A stretch of 53,549 nt of DNA from Bradyrhizobiaceae bacterium (GCA_947481635.1 CANKHJ010000008.1:1-53549); one strand, 5' to 3'. Counted from the stretch's first letter, positions 26,885 to 36,577 are shown. Numbers and translations: made by a program. Notes: generated by a model not told the origin, from the letters alone.

Positions 26885-27910
26885 ATGAATCTCAGCGAAC
26901 TGAACAAGATTGCCAATGCCATGGTGGCGCCCGGCAAGGGCATCCTCGCCGCCGACGAATCGTCAGGCACGATCAAGAAGCGGTTCGACGCGATCAACGT
27001 CGAGTCGACCGAGGATAATCGCCGCGATTATCGCGAGATGATGTTCCGCTCGACCGAGGCGATGAAGAACCACATCTCCGGCGTGATCCTTTATGATGAG
27101 ACCATCTGGCAGAAGGCCAAGGACGGCACACCGCTGGTCAAGGTGATCGAGCAGGCCGGATCGATCCCCGGCATCAAGGTCGACGAAGGCACCCAGCCGC
27201 TGCCGAACTGCCCCGGCGAACTGATCACAATCGGCCTCGACAAGCTCGCGGGCCGCCTGGCCAAGTATTACGAAGCCGGCGCCCGCTTCGCAAAATGGCG
27301 CGCGGTGATCGATATCGGCGCGGGCATCCCGAGCCACAATGCGATTCACGCCAATGCGCATGCGCTCGCACGCTACGCGGCCCTGTGCCAGGCCGCGCAG
27401 ATCGTGCCGATCGTCGAGCCCGAAGTGCTGATGGACGGCGATCATGACATCGACCGCTGCTTCCACGTCACCGAATGGGTGCTGAAGGAAACCTTCCAGG
27501 AATTGTATTACGCGGGCGTGCCGCTGGAAGGCATCGTGCTCAAGCCGAACATGGCGATCTCGGGCAAGAAGAATGGCAAGCGCGCCTCGGTCCAGGAAGT
27601 CGCTGAGAAGACCGTGCGGATGCTGAAGAATTGCGTGCCGGGCGCGGTGCCGGGCATTGCGTTCCTGTCCGGCGGCCAGTCCGACGAGGAGGCCACCGCG
27701 CATCTCGATGCGATGAACAAGCTTGGACCGCTGCCGTGGAAGCTCACCTTCTCCTACGGCCGTGCGCTGCAGGCTGCGCCGCAGAAGGCCTGGGGCGGTA
27801 AGGCCGAGAATGTCGGCTCCGCACAGCGCGCCTTCTCGCATCGCGCCTTGATGAACAGCCTCGCCTCCAAGGGCGAATGGAAAGCCGACCTGGAGAAGAA
27901 GGCGGCCTGA
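26885..27910 (+). CDS. fba: Class I fructose-bisphosphate aldolase
   Basis: Cleaves fructose-1,6-bisphosphate through a Schiff base and needs no metal. At 341 residues, with GKGILAADESSGTIKKRF, AKWRAVIDIGAGIPSHNAI, the Lys-containing EGIVLKPNMAI (Schiff-base Lys) and LSGGQSDEEATAHLDAMN, it belongs to the eukaryote-like class I family (PF00274) rather than the bacterial DhnA type. GGGAG precedes the ATG. Last gene of the carbon-metabolism run. Confidence 0.95.
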   Translation: MNLSELNKIANAMVAPGKGILAADESSGTIKKRFDAINVESTEDNRRDYREMMFRSTEAMKNHISGVILYDETIWQKAKDGTPLVKVIEQAGSIPGIKVDEGTQPLPNCPGELITIGLDKLAGRLAKYYEAGARFAKWRAVIDIGAGIPSHNAIHANAHALARYAALCQAAQIVPIVEPEVLMDGDHDIDRCFHVTEWVLKETFQELYYAGVPLEGIVLKPNMAISGKKNGKRASVQEVAEKTVRMLKNCVPGAVPGIAFLSGGQSDEEATAHLDAMNKLGPLPWKLTFSYGRALQAAPQKAWGGKAENVGSAQRAFSHRALMNSLASKGEWKADLEKKAA

Positions 27911-27937
27911 GGCCGTCTTGCACCTGAAGCGACGCGA

Positions 27938-28393
27938 TCAGTAGAGCCGCACCAGCGCGGCTCCGCCTGCCAGCAGGCCCATGCCGGCCAGCCGCGGCAG
28001 GTTGAGCGCGTGCTGTTCGAAGCCGAGCAGGCCGAAATGGTCGATCACGGCGCCGAACACGATCTGCCCGACCATCACCAGCGCGACGGTCGCTCCGGCG
28101 CCCAGCCGCGGTGCGAGGATGATGAGCAGGACGATATAGACCGCCGCGAAGAACCCGCCTGCCGCCCAGGACAGCACCGGCGCGCTCATCACTTGCGCCG
28201 CGCTGGGCCACGGTGCGCGCATTACCAGCATGACCAGGACCGTCGTGAGGAAGCCGGCGGTGAACACGGCGAGCGCCGGCGCCAGGGGCGACTGCAGGGC
28301 GCGCGCCAATTGGGTGTTGTAGGCGGTCTGGAACGGGATCACCGCCCCCGCCAGGATCGCGCCGAGGATCTCGATGACAAACCGGAAATTCAT
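27938..28393 (-). CDS. DMT family YdcZ-like (DUF606) membrane protein
   Basis: Half-size transporter-like protein of 151 residues with five hydrophobic helices. Landmarks are AGAVIPFQTAYNTQLARAL, SWAAGGFFAAVYIVLLI, and GAGATVALVMVGQIVFGAVIDHFG, all characteristic of DUF606. Family members probably work as dimers; no substrate is known. The start MNFRFVIEILGA is chosen over an upstream in-frame codon. It converges with the aldolase gene and diverges from the ThiE-like gene. Confidence 0.88.
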   Translation of the reverse strand: MNFRFVIEILGAILAGAVIPFQTAYNTQLARALQSPLAPALAVFTAGFLTTVLVMLVMRAPWPSAAQVMSAPVLSWAAGGFFAAVYIVLLIILAPRLGAGATVALVMVGQIVFGAVIDHFGLLGFEQHALNLPRLAGMGLLAGGAALVRLY

Positions 28394-28526
28394 TCCTTGG
28401 TCCTTATGAATTGAGAACTTCACGTTGCGTCGTGCGGCGCCGGCCCGCAATCCAGCGTGAAGCGGATTTTGTGACAGGGACTTCCTGCGCCCCCATTCCG
28501 CCGGATTGAGCTAGCATTTCGAATCA

Positions 28527-29177
28527 ATGGCATCCTCTTCCGATACCGAGCGCCCCGCCCCCCAGCTCTACCTCTTCACGCCCCAGGCCGCCCGGCCGGG
28601 CGGGATCGAAAAGGATCTGGCCGCGGCGCTGGACGCCGCCGACGTGGCGGCGGTGCTGCTCAGCCTCCCGGGCGCCGACGAAAATGGTTTCACCAAGCAA
28701 GCCAAGGCGGTCGCCGCCCTGGTGCAGCAGAAAGGGACGGCCCTGCTGCTCGACGGCCATGCCGAACTGGTGGCACGCGCCGGCGCCGACGGCGCGCATC
28801 TCAGCGGCCCCGAGGCGCTGGCCGACGAAGTGGCCTTTCTCAAGCCGGACCGCATTGCCGGCTGCGGCGGCCTGCTGTCCCGCCACGACGCCATGGTCGC
28901 GGCGGAAGCCGGCGCGGATTATGTGATGTTCGGCGAGCCGGATGGACATGGCGCGCGTCCGCCCTTCGAGACCGTGCTGGAGCGCGTCGAATGGTGGGCC
29001 GAGGTCTTCCAGGCCCCCTGCGTCGGCTTCGCAGCTTCGCTCGACGAGATCGGGGCGCTCGCCAAGGCCGGCGCGGACTTTGTCGCGGTCGGCGACTGCA
29101 TCTGGAGCGATCCGCGCGGCCCTGCCGCCGCTATGGCCGACGCCGCCGGACGGCTCGTCGTGGAGCCCGCCGCATGA
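28527..29177 (+). CDS. Thiamine phosphate synthase-like (ThiE/TenI) protein
   Basis: TIM-barrel protein of 216 residues. It has the family core with LLLDGHAELVARAGADGAHL, a glycine-rich GADYVMFGEPDG phosphate-binding strand and a C-terminal KAGADFVAVGDCIWSD. The canonical ThiE residues for pyrimidine binding are not all evident, so it may be a TenI-type paralogue and not the main thiamine phosphate synthase. Its stop overlaps the start of the Sel1 gene (ATGA). Confidence 0.82.
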   Translation: MASSSDTERPAPQLYLFTPQAARPGGIEKDLAAALDAADVAAVLLSLPGADENGFTKQAKAVAALVQQKGTALLLDGHAELVARAGADGAHLSGPEALADEVAFLKPDRIAGCGGLLSRHDAMVAAEAGADYVMFGEPDGHGARPPFETVLERVEWWAEVFQAPCVGFAASLDEIGALAKAGADFVAVGDCIWSDPRGPAAAMADAAGRLVVEPAA

Positions 29178-30247
29178 GGCCGCTGCGGCCCATTCTCGCG
29201 CTGGCGCTGTTCGCAGTGCTGGCCATGCCGGCGCGGGCGCAGCTCGCGATCTCACCGCCGGGTGAAACCCCTCCGCCCGCCGCCACCCCTAAAGCCAAGG
29301 CTCCAGCTCCGGCTCCCGCACCGGCGAAACAACCTGCCAAGCCTGCGGCAAAAGCGCCGGCCAAGGCCGAGCCACAATCAACGCAGAGTGTGCCCCCCGG
29401 CACCGACATCGCGTTCGGGGCGTATCAGCGGGGCTTTTATCTCACGGCGTTCTCCACCGCGACAAAACGCGCCACCGAGAACAACGACATCAAGGCGATG
29501 ACGCTGCTCGGCGAACTTTACGCCAACGGCCACGGCATCCCGCAAAACGACCTGAAGGCCATCGAGTGGTATCGGCTTGCGGCCGACCGCGGCGACCGCG
29601 AGGCGATGTTCGCGCTCGCGATGCTGAAAATGACCGGGCGCGGCGGTGCACGCGACCGCGAGGGGGCGACCAAGCTGCTGGCAGCTGCTGCGAAGCTCGG
29701 CCACGCGCTCGCCGCCTATGACCTCGGCCTGCTTTATCTCGAAGGGCAGCTGTTTCCGCAGGATTTCGGCCGCGCCGCCGAACTATTCCGCGCGGCGGCC
29801 AATGCCGGAAACGCCGAAGCGCAATATGCGCTCGCGACGCTCTACAAGGAGGGCCGCGGTGTGGCGAAGGATCCGCGCCAGTCGGCGCGGCTGCTCAGCG
29901 CCGCGGCGCTCGCCGGCAACGTCGACGCCGAAGTGGAATTCGGGATCGCCTTGTTCAACGGCGAAGGGGTCACCAAGGACGAAGCGCGCGCCGCCACGGT
30001 GTTTCTCAAAGCCGCGCGAAAAGGCAGCGCCATCGCGCAGAACCGGCTCGCCCGCATCTTTGCCGTCGGCCGCGGCATGAGCGCCGATCCGGTCGAAGCC
30101 ACCAAGTGGCACCTCATCTCGAAGGCCAATGGCGGATCGGACCTGTTCCTCGAGGACTTCATCCGCAAACAGTCGCCGGAGACCCGTGAGGCGGCGGAAA
30201 AAGCCGCCGAGCCCTGGCTCACGATGATCAAGGCCTCGCGTTCCTGA
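29174..30247 (+). CDS. Exported Sel1-repeat protein
   Basis: Periplasmic protein of 357 residues. Signal peptide MRPLRPILALALFAVLAMPA ending ARAQ; a Pro/Ala/Lys-rich linker (about residues 30-72); then six or seven Sel1-like repeats, for example AMTLLGELYANGHGIPQNDL, AQYALATLYKEGRGVAKDPR and AEVEFGIALFNGEGVTKDE. Such repeats form solenoids that bind proteins or glycan enzymes; a partner cannot be named. It overlaps the ThiE-like gene by four bases. Confidence 0.9.
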   Translation: MRPLRPILALALFAVLAMPARAQLAISPPGETPPPAATPKAKAPAPAPAPAKQPAKPAAKAPAKAEPQSTQSVPPGTDIAFGAYQRGFYLTAFSTATKRATENNDIKAMTLLGELYANGHGIPQNDLKAIEWYRLAADRGDREAMFALAMLKMTGRGGARDREGATKLLAAAAKLGHALAAYDLGLLYLEGQLFPQDFGRAAELFRAAANAGNAEAQYALATLYKEGRGVAKDPRQSARLLSAAALAGNVDAEVEFGIALFNGEGVTKDEARAATVFLKAARKGSAIAQNRLARIFAVGRGMSADPVEATKWHLISKANGGSDLFLEDFIRKQSPETREAAEKAAEPWLTMIKASRS

Positions 30248-30300
30248 GCTTGTTTCTCTCTCCCATCCCCGCTACGCGGTTGAGAGAAAGTCAGGTCCGC

Positions 30301-31104
30301 ATGCTCCACTCCGCCCTCCTCAACGTGATGATCAAGGCTGCCCGCAAGGCTGGCCGCACGCTCAAGCGCGACTTCGGCGAGGTTGAGCATCTGCAGGTCT
30401 CGCTCAAAGGCCCGGCCAATTTCGTCACCGCCGCCGACCGCAAGGCGGAAGAGACGCTGCGCGCCGAACTGATTGCGGCGCGTCCCGGCTACGGTTTCAT
30501 CGGCGAGGAAGGCACCAACATCACCGGCAGCGACACGACCCATACCTGGATCGTCGATCCGCTCGACGGCACCACAAATTTCCTCCACGGCATTCCCCAC
30601 TTCGCCATCTCGATCGGCCTCAAGCGCGAGGACACTGTCGTGGCCGGGCTGATCTATAATCCGGCCACCGAGGACATGTTCGTCGCGGAGCGCGGCAAAG
30701 GCGCGTTCTTCAGCGACCAGCGGCTGCGGGACCAGCGGATGCGCGTCGCCGCGCGGCGCCGGCTAGCGGACGCTGTCGTGACCTGCGGGCTGCCGCATCT
30801 CGGCCATGGCGATCTTGCGCTCGGCCAGCGCGAGACCAGCGCGGTCCAGGCCAAGGTCGCCGGATTGCGCCGCTTCGGTTCGGCGGCGCTCGATCTCGCC
30901 TGGGTCGCGACCGGACGTTTCGATGCCTATTGGGAGCGGAGTTTGCAGCCCTGGGACCTTGCCGCCGGGATCGTGATCGCACGCGAGGCGGGCGCCATCG
31001 TCACCGACCTGGACGGCAAGGAAGCGATGCTCGAGCGCGGCGAAGTCCTGGCGGCCAACGACGCCATCCATCGCGATCTGCTCAAGACCCTGAAAGCGGC
31101 CTGA
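30301..31104 (+). CDS. suhB: Inositol monophosphatase family protein, SuhB-like
   Basis: Mg-dependent phosphatase of 267 residues. Metal and substrate motifs: GFIGEEGTN, WIVDPLDGTTNFLHGIPHFA and the C-terminal WDLAAGIVIAREAG. In E. coli SuhB also joins rRNA antitermination complexes. Closely related folds include histidinol-phosphatase and 3'-phosphoadenosine phosphatase, so inositol phosphate may not be the natural substrate. The ATG at 30301 is preferred; an upstream TTG would add 17 residues. Confidence 0.92.
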   Translation: MLHSALLNVMIKAARKAGRTLKRDFGEVEHLQVSLKGPANFVTAADRKAEETLRAELIAARPGYGFIGEEGTNITGSDTTHTWIVDPLDGTTNFLHGIPHFAISIGLKREDTVVAGLIYNPATEDMFVAERGKGAFFSDQRLRDQRMRVAARRRLADAVVTCGLPHLGHGDLALGQRETSAVQAKVAGLRRFGSAALDLAWVATGRFDAYWERSLQPWDLAAGIVIAREAGAIVTDLDGKEAMLERGEVLAANDAIHRDLLKTLKAA

Positions 31105-31261
31105 GGGCCGCCGCGGCGCACCGAGCAGAATTCCATTCAGTATCCAGCCAATCGGGCCGGAAACGCCTAAAACCTTTCGCGCCGCCGGGTGTTTATCTCG
31201 CTGTGCTTTCAATCCGTCATTTCTGTGCCATCATGGCGCGTCACTCCGTGTGAATTGGGCC

Positions 31262-32248
31262 ATGGCCAGGGAAACCGACCCGCATAAGCTGTCTTCGCCC
31301 CGGATCTTCCTGATCCGGATGCTGGTATTTCTGATTCTCGGCGCGCTGGTCGCTTTCGTCCTGTATCGCCAGATCTGGACTGCCTTCCTGGCCAATCCAG
31401 GGCTCAACGCCCTGATCTTCGGCGTGCTGCTGATCGGCATCCTGCTGTCCTTCCGCCAGGTGATCCGGCTGTTTCCGGAGGTGAATTGGGTGAACGGCCT
31501 GCGGCTGGCCGATCCCGGCCTGTCGGTCGAGCGCCCACCGGCCCTGCTGGCGCCAATGGCGGCCTTGCTCGGCGAGCGCGTCGGCCGGATGTCGATTTCG
31601 ACCCAGACGATGCGCGGCATCCTCGATTCGATCGGGACCCGCCTCGACGAAGCGCGCGATATCGGCCGCTACATGACCGGCCTGCTGGTCTTCCTCGGCC
31701 TGCTCGGCACCTTCTGGGGCTTGATCGAGACGGTCAGTTCGGTTGGCAAAGTGCTCGAAGGGCTGAAGGCCGGCGGCGACGCCACCGCGATGTTCGACTC
31801 GCTCAAAGAAGGCCTTGCCGCGCCGCTGAGCGGCATGGGCATCTCGTTTTCATCATCCTTGTTCGGCCTCGCCGGCTCGCTGATCCTCGGCTTCCTCGAC
31901 CTGCAGGCCTCGCAGGCGCAGAACCGCTTCTACACCGAGCTTGAAGACTGGCTCTCCACCACCGTGCGCGACCTCGGCGACGGCGGCGACATGTCGGCCG
32001 GCAACGCCAATATCTCGGGCGAGCTTGCGGTCGCGATCGAGCGCCTCAAGGACACGATGGGCGAAAGCGGATCGAGCAAGGCCGCCACCACCGCGATGGC
32101 CAATCTCGCCGAGGCGATCCAGGGCCTGGTGCATCACATGCGCACCGAGCAGCAGATGATCCGCGACTGGGTCGATTCGCAGGCCGAGCAGCATCGCGAA
32201 ATCCGCCGTCTGCTGGAAATCATGACGCGCGAAAGCGTCAACAAGTAG
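31262..32248 (+). CDS. MotA/TolQ/ExbB family proton-channel protein ([12 protein letters not shown])
   Basis: Membrane protein of 328 residues. Two N-terminal helices (about residues 15-60), a cytoplasmic region with RMSISTQTMRGILDSIGTRL, then the MotA_ExbB core with YMTGLLVFLGLLGTFWGLIE and SGMGISFSSSLFGLAGSLIL, and a C-terminal helical tail. Its partner gene, eight bases downstream, encodes a MotB/OmpA-like protein. No flagellar genes are nearby, so the pair probably powers an envelope process. ATG is preferred to the GTG four codons upstream. Confidence 0.88.
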   Translation: MARETDPHKLSSPRIFLIRMLVFLILGALVAFVLYRQIWTAFLANPGLNALIFGVLLIGILLSFRQVIRLFPEVNWVNGLRLADPGLSVERPPALLAPMAALLGERVGRMSISTQTMRGILDSIGTRLDEARDIGRYMTGLLVFLGLLGTFWGLIETVSSVGKVLEGLKAGGDATAMFDSLKEGLAAPLSGMGISFSSSLFGLAGSLILGFLDLQASQAQNRFYTELEDWLSTTVRDLGDGGDMSAGNANISGELAVAIERLKDTMGESGSSKAATTAMANLAEAIQGLVHHMRTEQQMIRDWVDSQAEQHREIRRLLEIMTRESVNK

Positions 32249-32255
32249 GTTCACC

Positions 32256-33296
32256 ATGGCACTCGCGCGCACCCGCCGCGGCGGCGATTCCGGCATGAAT
32301 TATTGGCCGGGATTCGTCGACGCGCTGTCGACCCTGGTTCTCGCCATCGTCTTCCTGCTCACGGTCTTCGTCGTGGTTCAGTTCTATCTGTCGCAGGAGG
32401 TGGCCGGGAAGGACACCGCGCTGAGCCGGCTCAATGCGTTGATCTCCTCGCTCACCGATCAACTGGCGATGGAGAAGGGCGGCAAGGCCAATCTCGAAGA
32501 CACGATCTCGCAATTGCAGGCAAGCCTCGGAGCCGCAGAGGGCGAACGCGACCGGCTGCGCGCGCTGTCCGAAAGCCGCGGCGCCGACGCCGCGCGTGCC
32601 GCCGCCGAACAGGGCCGCGCCGGCGAACTCGCGGGACAGCTCGATGCCGAGCGCCGCATCTCGGGCCGTGCGCTGGCGCAGGTCGAAGTGCTCAGCCAGC
32701 AGATCGCCGCGTTGCGGCGCCAGCTTGCCGCGATCGAGGATTCTCTCGCCATCACCGAGCGCAAGGATCGCGAGGCGCAGGCGCAGATCGCCAATCTCGG
32801 ACAGCGCCTCAATGTCGCGCTGGCGCAGCGCGTCGAGGAGCTGAAGCAATTCCGCTCCGACTTCTTCGGGCGGCTACGTCAAATCCTCGGCAACCGGCCG
32901 GATGTGCGCATCGTCGGCGACCGCTTCGTGTTCCAGTCCGAGGTATTCTTCGATGCCGGACAGAATGTGCTGAAGCCCGAGGGCCGCACCGAGCTCGACG
33001 GTCTCGCGACCGCCCTGGTCGAACTAGAACGGCAGATTCCCCGCGACATCCCCTGGGTCATGCGCGTCGACGGCCATACCGACGTGCGCCCGATCTCGAA
33101 TCCGACCTTCCGCTCCAACTGGGACCTCTCGGCCGGCCGCGCCATCGCCGTGGTGCAGTATCTCGTCAGCAAGGGGATCTCGCCGCAGCGTCTGGTCGCC
33201 GCCGGCTTCGGCGAATTCCAGCCGATCGACACCGACCGCACCGAAGAAGCCTATAGCCGCAACCGGCGCATCGAGCTCAAGCTGACGGAACGGTGA
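32256..33296 (+). CDS. MotB/OmpA-like peptidoglycan-binding stator protein
   Basis: Partner of the MotA/ExbB-like protein. The 346 residues have a short cytoplasmic head, one membrane helix in GFVDALSTLVLAIVFLLTVF with an Asp at the MotB-type proton position, a long coiled coil (about residues 45-195) and an OmpA-like domain (about 210-346) with VMRVDGHTDVRPI and SYSRNRRIELKL-type ends. Overall design resembles the ZorB stator component, but no zorC, zorD or zorE is present. Common as a housekeeping pair in Hyphomicrobiales. Confidence 0.88.
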   Translation: MALARTRRGGDSGMNYWPGFVDALSTLVLAIVFLLTVFVVVQFYLSQEVAGKDTALSRLNALISSLTDQLAMEKGGKANLEDTISQLQASLGAAEGERDRLRALSESRGADAARAAAEQGRAGELAGQLDAERRISGRALAQVEVLSQQIAALRRQLAAIEDSLAITERKDREAQAQIANLGQRLNVALAQRVEELKQFRSDFFGRLRQILGNRPDVRIVGDRFVFQSEVFFDAGQNVLKPEGRTELDGLATALVELERQIPRDIPWVMRVDGHTDVRPISNPTFRSNWDLSAGRAIAVVQYLVSKGISPQRLVAAGFGEFQPIDTDRTEEAYSRNRRIELKLTER

Positions 33297-33315
33297 ACAA
33301 GGCGAGAATCACCTC

Positions 33316-33543
33316 ATGACCAGACTGCTTGAAGAAGCGTTCGAAAAGGCGCGGAAGCTTCCCGCAGAGGATCAGGATGTTGCCGCCGAGATTCTTCTGT
33401 CGCTCATTTCCAAACGGATCGACATCGATGCGCTCGACGAAGAAACCCGGGAAGCGATACGCGAAGGCCTGGAACAGGCCCGGCGGGGTGAGTTCGTGCC
33501 GGATGAAGACATGCGCACGTTCTTCAAGCGCCACGGTGTATGA
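33316..33543 (+). CDS. Type II antitoxin, ParD-like
   Basis: Small acidic protein of 75 residues. The N-terminus LEEAFEKARKLPAEDQDVAA resembles stand-alone addiction-module proteins, and the C-terminus REAIREGLEQARRGEFVPDE with a final RHGV resembles ParD antitoxins. It overlaps the following toxin gene by four bases (ATGA), the usual arrangement. Autoregulation with the toxin is expected for the family, but no clear operator was found in the 19-base gap upstream. Confidence 0.8.
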   Translation: MTRLLEEAFEKARKLPAEDQDVAAEILLSLISKRIDIDALDEETREAIREGLEQARRGEFVPDEDMRTFFKRHGV

Positions 33544-33827
33544 GAATCCGCTATACGATAAGAGCGGGCGATGACCTCGATCGGATATTTCGTTACCTCG
33601 ACGATCACAGCCCGGCCGGCGCGCTCTCCGTCAAGAGTGAGATAACACGGCGGATCAGTCTTCTCGCTGACATCCCCGACCTCGCGCCGCGCAGCCGATC
33701 TATTGCCGGCGTTCTCGAGCTGACGGTGACCCAGCACCCCTATAAAGTCTTCTACACGATCGAAAGCGGCGAGGTCGTCATCCTACACGTGCGTCATGCT
33801 GCACGTCGGCCTTGGACAGGCGCATGA
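33540..33827 (+). CDS. RelE/ParE family toxin
   Basis: Toxin of 95 residues with the family pattern: RYTIRAGDDLDRIFRYLDDH at the N-terminus, LADIPDLAPRSRSI in the centre, and the terminal strands PYKVFYTIESGEVVILHVRHAARRP. ParE members poison gyrase and RelE members cut mRNA; the HxxR-like tail and spacing fit ParE better. It overlaps the antitoxin upstream and the acetyltransferase downstream by four bases each. Confidence 0.85.
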   Translation: MRIRYTIRAGDDLDRIFRYLDDHSPAGALSVKSEITRRISLLADIPDLAPRSRSIAGVLELTVTQHPYKVFYTIESGEVVILHVRHAARRPWTGA

Positions 33828-34282
33828 GGCCTCATCAGGATATCGTTCTTCGTCCTTATGTCCCCACAGACGAAGCAGCCGCGATGGAACTGTGGCGGCG
33901 CACCTGGCAGCAGGCTTATCCGCAACTCGATTTCTCTGCGCGGCTCGACTGGTGGCGTACGCGCTGGCGCGACGAGTTGGTGCCGAAGGCTGAGATCGTG
34001 GTCGCCGAAAGCGCCGGCACGATGATCGGCTTCGTTACGATCGAGCGCGGGTCAGGCTATCTCGATCAGATCGTGGTCGCGCCGGAGGCCTGGGGGAGCG
34101 GCGCTGCCGAAGCTTTGCTGGCGGAAGCGAGGCGAATATCGCCGGGCGGCATCACGCTGCACGTCAACACCGACAACGCTCGCGCCATTGCCTTCTACCA
34201 GAAACAAGGCTTCATCATCGACGGACAGGACATCAACCCGCGCTCCGGCGCGCCGATACACCGGATGCGTTGGCAGTCTTAA
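33824..34282 (+). CDS. GNAT family N-acetyltransferase
   Basis: Acetyl-CoA-dependent transferase of 152 residues. It has [20 protein letters not shown] at the N-terminus, acetyl-CoA motif A in [20 protein letters not shown] and the C-terminal [16 protein letters not shown]. The ATG overlaps the toxin stop, so it is translated as the third gene of the toxin-antitoxin unit. The acceptor is unknown. The last four bases overlap the convergent ABC-transporter gene. Confidence 0.88.
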   Translation: MRPHQDIVLRPYVPTDEAAAMELWRRTWQQAYPQLDFSARLDWWRTRWRDELVPKAEIVVAESAGTMIGFVTIERGSGYLDQIVVAPEAWGSGAAEALLAEARRISPGGITLHVNTDNARAIAFYQKQGFIIDGQDINPRSGAPIHRMRWQS

Positions 34283-36099
34283 GCCGCCTCGAATTGCAGC
34301 TTGGCCAATCGCGCATAGAGCCCGTTGGAGGCGGCGAGGCGCTCATGGGTGCCCTCCTCCACCAGACGGCCATGCTCCAGCACCAGGATGCGGTCGCAGG
34401 ACAGCACGGTCGCCAGCCGATGCGCGATCACCAGCGTGGTGCGCTCGGCCATCAGCCGCTCCAGCGCCGCGGTGACCAGGGTCTCGCTTTCCGAATCAAG
34501 TGACGAAGTCGCCTCGTCGAGCAGCAGCAGCGGCGCATCGCGCAGCACCGCGCGCGCGATCGCGACGCGCTGGCGCTGTCCGCCCGAGAGCGTTACGCCG
34601 CGCTCGCCGACCGGCGTCTCGAGTCCCTGCGGCAGGCGCGCCGAAAACTCGCTGACCAGCGCAAGCTCGGCGGCGCGCGCCACGTCGGCGTCGCTCGCAT
34701 CCGGCCGGCCGAAGCGGATATTCTCGCGCAACGTCGCGGCGAAGATCACCGCATCTTGCGGCACCAGCGCGATATGCTGGCGCAGATCCTGCGGATCCGC
34801 ATCGGGCAGGCCGACGCCATCGAAAGCGATGCGGCCCGACGCCGGATCATAGAAGCGCAGGATCAGATGAAAGATCGTGCTCTTGCCGGCGCCCGAAGGG
34901 CCGACGATTGCGACCTTCTCGCCCTTGCGCACACGAAACGACACGCCGTCGAGCACGAAGGTTTCCAACCGCGTCGGATAGGCGAAGCGCACGTCGTCGA
35001 ACACGAGTTCGCCGGCGGCCGGCTTCGGCAGCGGCACCGGATGCGACGGCGCCTGAATGGCGGGTTTCACATCCAGGATCTCGAACAGCCGCTCGGCCGC
35101 GCCTGACGCCTGCGACAGCTCGCCCCAGACCTGACTCAACTCGCTCAGCGCACCGGCGGCGAACACCGCGTAGAGCACGAATTGCGAGAGCCGGCCCGCG
35201 GTCACGTTTCCCGCCAGCACGTCCTGTGCCCCGACCCAGAGCACGATCACGACGCTGGTGAAGATCATGAAGATGGCGACGGCGGTGAGGATTGCACGCG
35301 AACGCGTCGAATCCACCGATGCGCGATAGGCGCGCTCGACCGCCGCGCCAAAGCGGCCCGTGGCGAGGCTTTCATTGGTGAAGGCCTGCAGGATGCGGGT
35401 AGCGCCGATCAGCTCCGCGGCATAAGCGGTGGCGTCGGCCAGCGTATCCTGCGCGGCACGCGCGCGGCGGCGCACCGAGCGACCGAAACCGACCAACGGG
35501 AGCACGATCACCGGGATCGCGATCAGCACGAAACCGGATAGCCGCGGACTGGTGATGACCATCATCGCCGATGCGCCGAGGAACAGCACGACGTTGCGCA
35601 AAGCGGTCGAGGCGGACGCACCGACCGCCGACTTGATCTGGGTGGTGTCGGCGGTGAGCCGCGAGGTGAGCTCGCCGGTCTTGGCGACATCGAAGAACGC
35701 CGGTGACAGCCTGGTGAGGTGCGCGAACACCGCATTGCGCAGGTCGGCGACGACGCGTTCGCCAAGCGTGATGACGAGGTAGTAGCGAAGCGCGCTGGCG
35801 AAGGCGAGCACGCCCACAACCCCGATCATGACGATGAAATAACTGTCGATCAGGCCAGCGCTGTCCTGCGAGAAGCCGAAATCGATCATCCGGCGCACCG
35901 CCAGCGGAATCGCCAGCGTCGCCAGCGCCGCAATCACCAAAGCGGCGAGCGCGGCGGCGACCCGGCCACGATAGTGGAGCAGATAGGGCAGCAGCGCGAT
36001 CAGCGGCCGCAGCTTCGCGCGATTCTCCACCGGAGACGGCCCGAGCGGCGCGATCGCGCCATTCTGATTGCGCGCAGCCTCGCGCTCGACGTCGCTCAT
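34279..36099 (-). CDS. MsbA-like ABC exporter (fused permease and ATPase)
   Basis: Half-transporter of 606 residues working as a homodimer in the inner membrane. Six helices fill residues 25-330. The nucleotide-binding domain has Walker [11 protein letters not shown] (about residue 400), signature [16 protein letters not shown], Walker [13 protein letters not shown] and H-loop VIAHRLATV. It belongs to the group sometimes called MsbA-related (TIGR02204); lipid A, lipid or drug export are all possible. It converges with the GNAT gene and diverges from rpmE. Confidence 0.92.
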   Translation of the reverse strand: MSDVEREAARNQNGAIAPLGPSPVENRAKLRPLIALLPYLLHYRGRVAAALAALVIAALATLAIPLAVRRMIDFGFSQDSAGLIDSYFIVMIGVVGVLAFASALRYYLVITLGERVVADLRNAVFAHLTRLSPAFFDVAKTGELTSRLTADTTQIKSAVGASASTALRNVVLFLGASAMMVITSPRLSGFVLIAIPVIVLPLVGFGRSVRRRARAAQDTLADATAYAAELIGATRILQAFTNESLATGRFGAAVERAYRASVDSTRSRAILTAVAIFMIFTSVVIVLWVGAQDVLAGNVTAGRLSQFVLYAVFAAGALSELSQVWGELSQASGAAERLFEILDVKPAIQAPSHPVPLPKPAAGELVFDDVRFAYPTRLETFVLDGVSFRVRKGEKVAIVGPSGAGKSTIFHLILRFYDPASGRIAFDGVGLPDADPQDLRQHIALVPQDAVIFAATLRENIRFGRPDASDADVARAAELALVSEFSARLPQGLETPVGERGVTLSGGQRQRVAIARAVLRDAPLLLLDEATSSLDSESETLVTAALERLMAERTTLVIAHRLATVLSCDRILVLEHGRLVEEGTHERLAASNGLYARLAKLQFEAA

Positions 36100-36261
36100 A
36101 TCCGAGATTGTCCTGCGTTCCCGCCCCGCGGCGGCCGGACAATGCCCGGACGAGCCGGCGGTCGCAATGCTTGTCTCGCCGGGGCGCGTGGGCTATAGAC
36201 CCCGCGACTTTTCAATTTCCGCGACTGCGTGCAAAAGCGGGCGCATCCCGAAGGAACAGCC

Positions 36262-36492
36262 ATGAAGGCCAATACTCACCCCGAATATCATACCATCAAG
36301 GTCGTCATGACCGATGGTACCGAATTCCTCACCCGCACCACCTGGGGCAAGGAAGGCGACGTCCTCAATCTGGATATCGACCCGAAGTCGCACCCGGCCT
36401 GGACCGGCGGCACCGGCACGATGCTCGACCGTGGCGGCCGCGTGTCGCGCTTCCAGAAGAAGTTCGCGGCCATCGGCGCCGCCAAGACCTGA
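36262..36492 (+). CDS. rpmE: 50S ribosomal protein L31
   Basis: Ribosomal protein of 76 residues starting [20 protein letters not shown]. It lacks the CxxC zinc-binding pairs of the classic L31 form, yet has the type-A layout with HPAWTGG and [12 protein letters not shown], as is usual in alphaproteobacteria. AAGGA precedes the ATG. A strong terminator follows 33 bases after the stop. Confidence 0.95.
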   Translation: MKANTHPEYHTIKVVMTDGTEFLTRTTWGKEGDVLNLDIDPKSHPAWTGGTGTMLDRGGRVSRFQKKFAAIGAAKT

Positions 36493-36524
36493 TCTCAACA
36501 CCGCTTCCCGCCTCGGGCGAGACG

Positions 36525-36554
36525 CAAAAATCCCCGCGAAAGCGGGGATTTTTT
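36525..36554. terminator. Bidirectional intrinsic terminator between rpmE and rcdA
   Basis: ATCCCCGC pairs with GCGGGGAT around a GAAA tetraloop, flanked by AAAAA on the left and TTTTT on the right. It therefore ends rpmE transcripts on plus and rcdA transcripts on minus; the rcdA stop is 24 bases away. Confidence 0.93.
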
Positions 36555-36577
36555 ATGGGAGAGGTGGGGATTGCTGC

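Noticed and set aside
31262-33296. A Zorya-type anti-phage defence system
   Set aside because: Only ZorA/ZorB-like genes are present; there is no ZorC, ZorD helicase/nuclease or ZorE, and the following genes are a toxin-antitoxin pair and an acetyltransferase.
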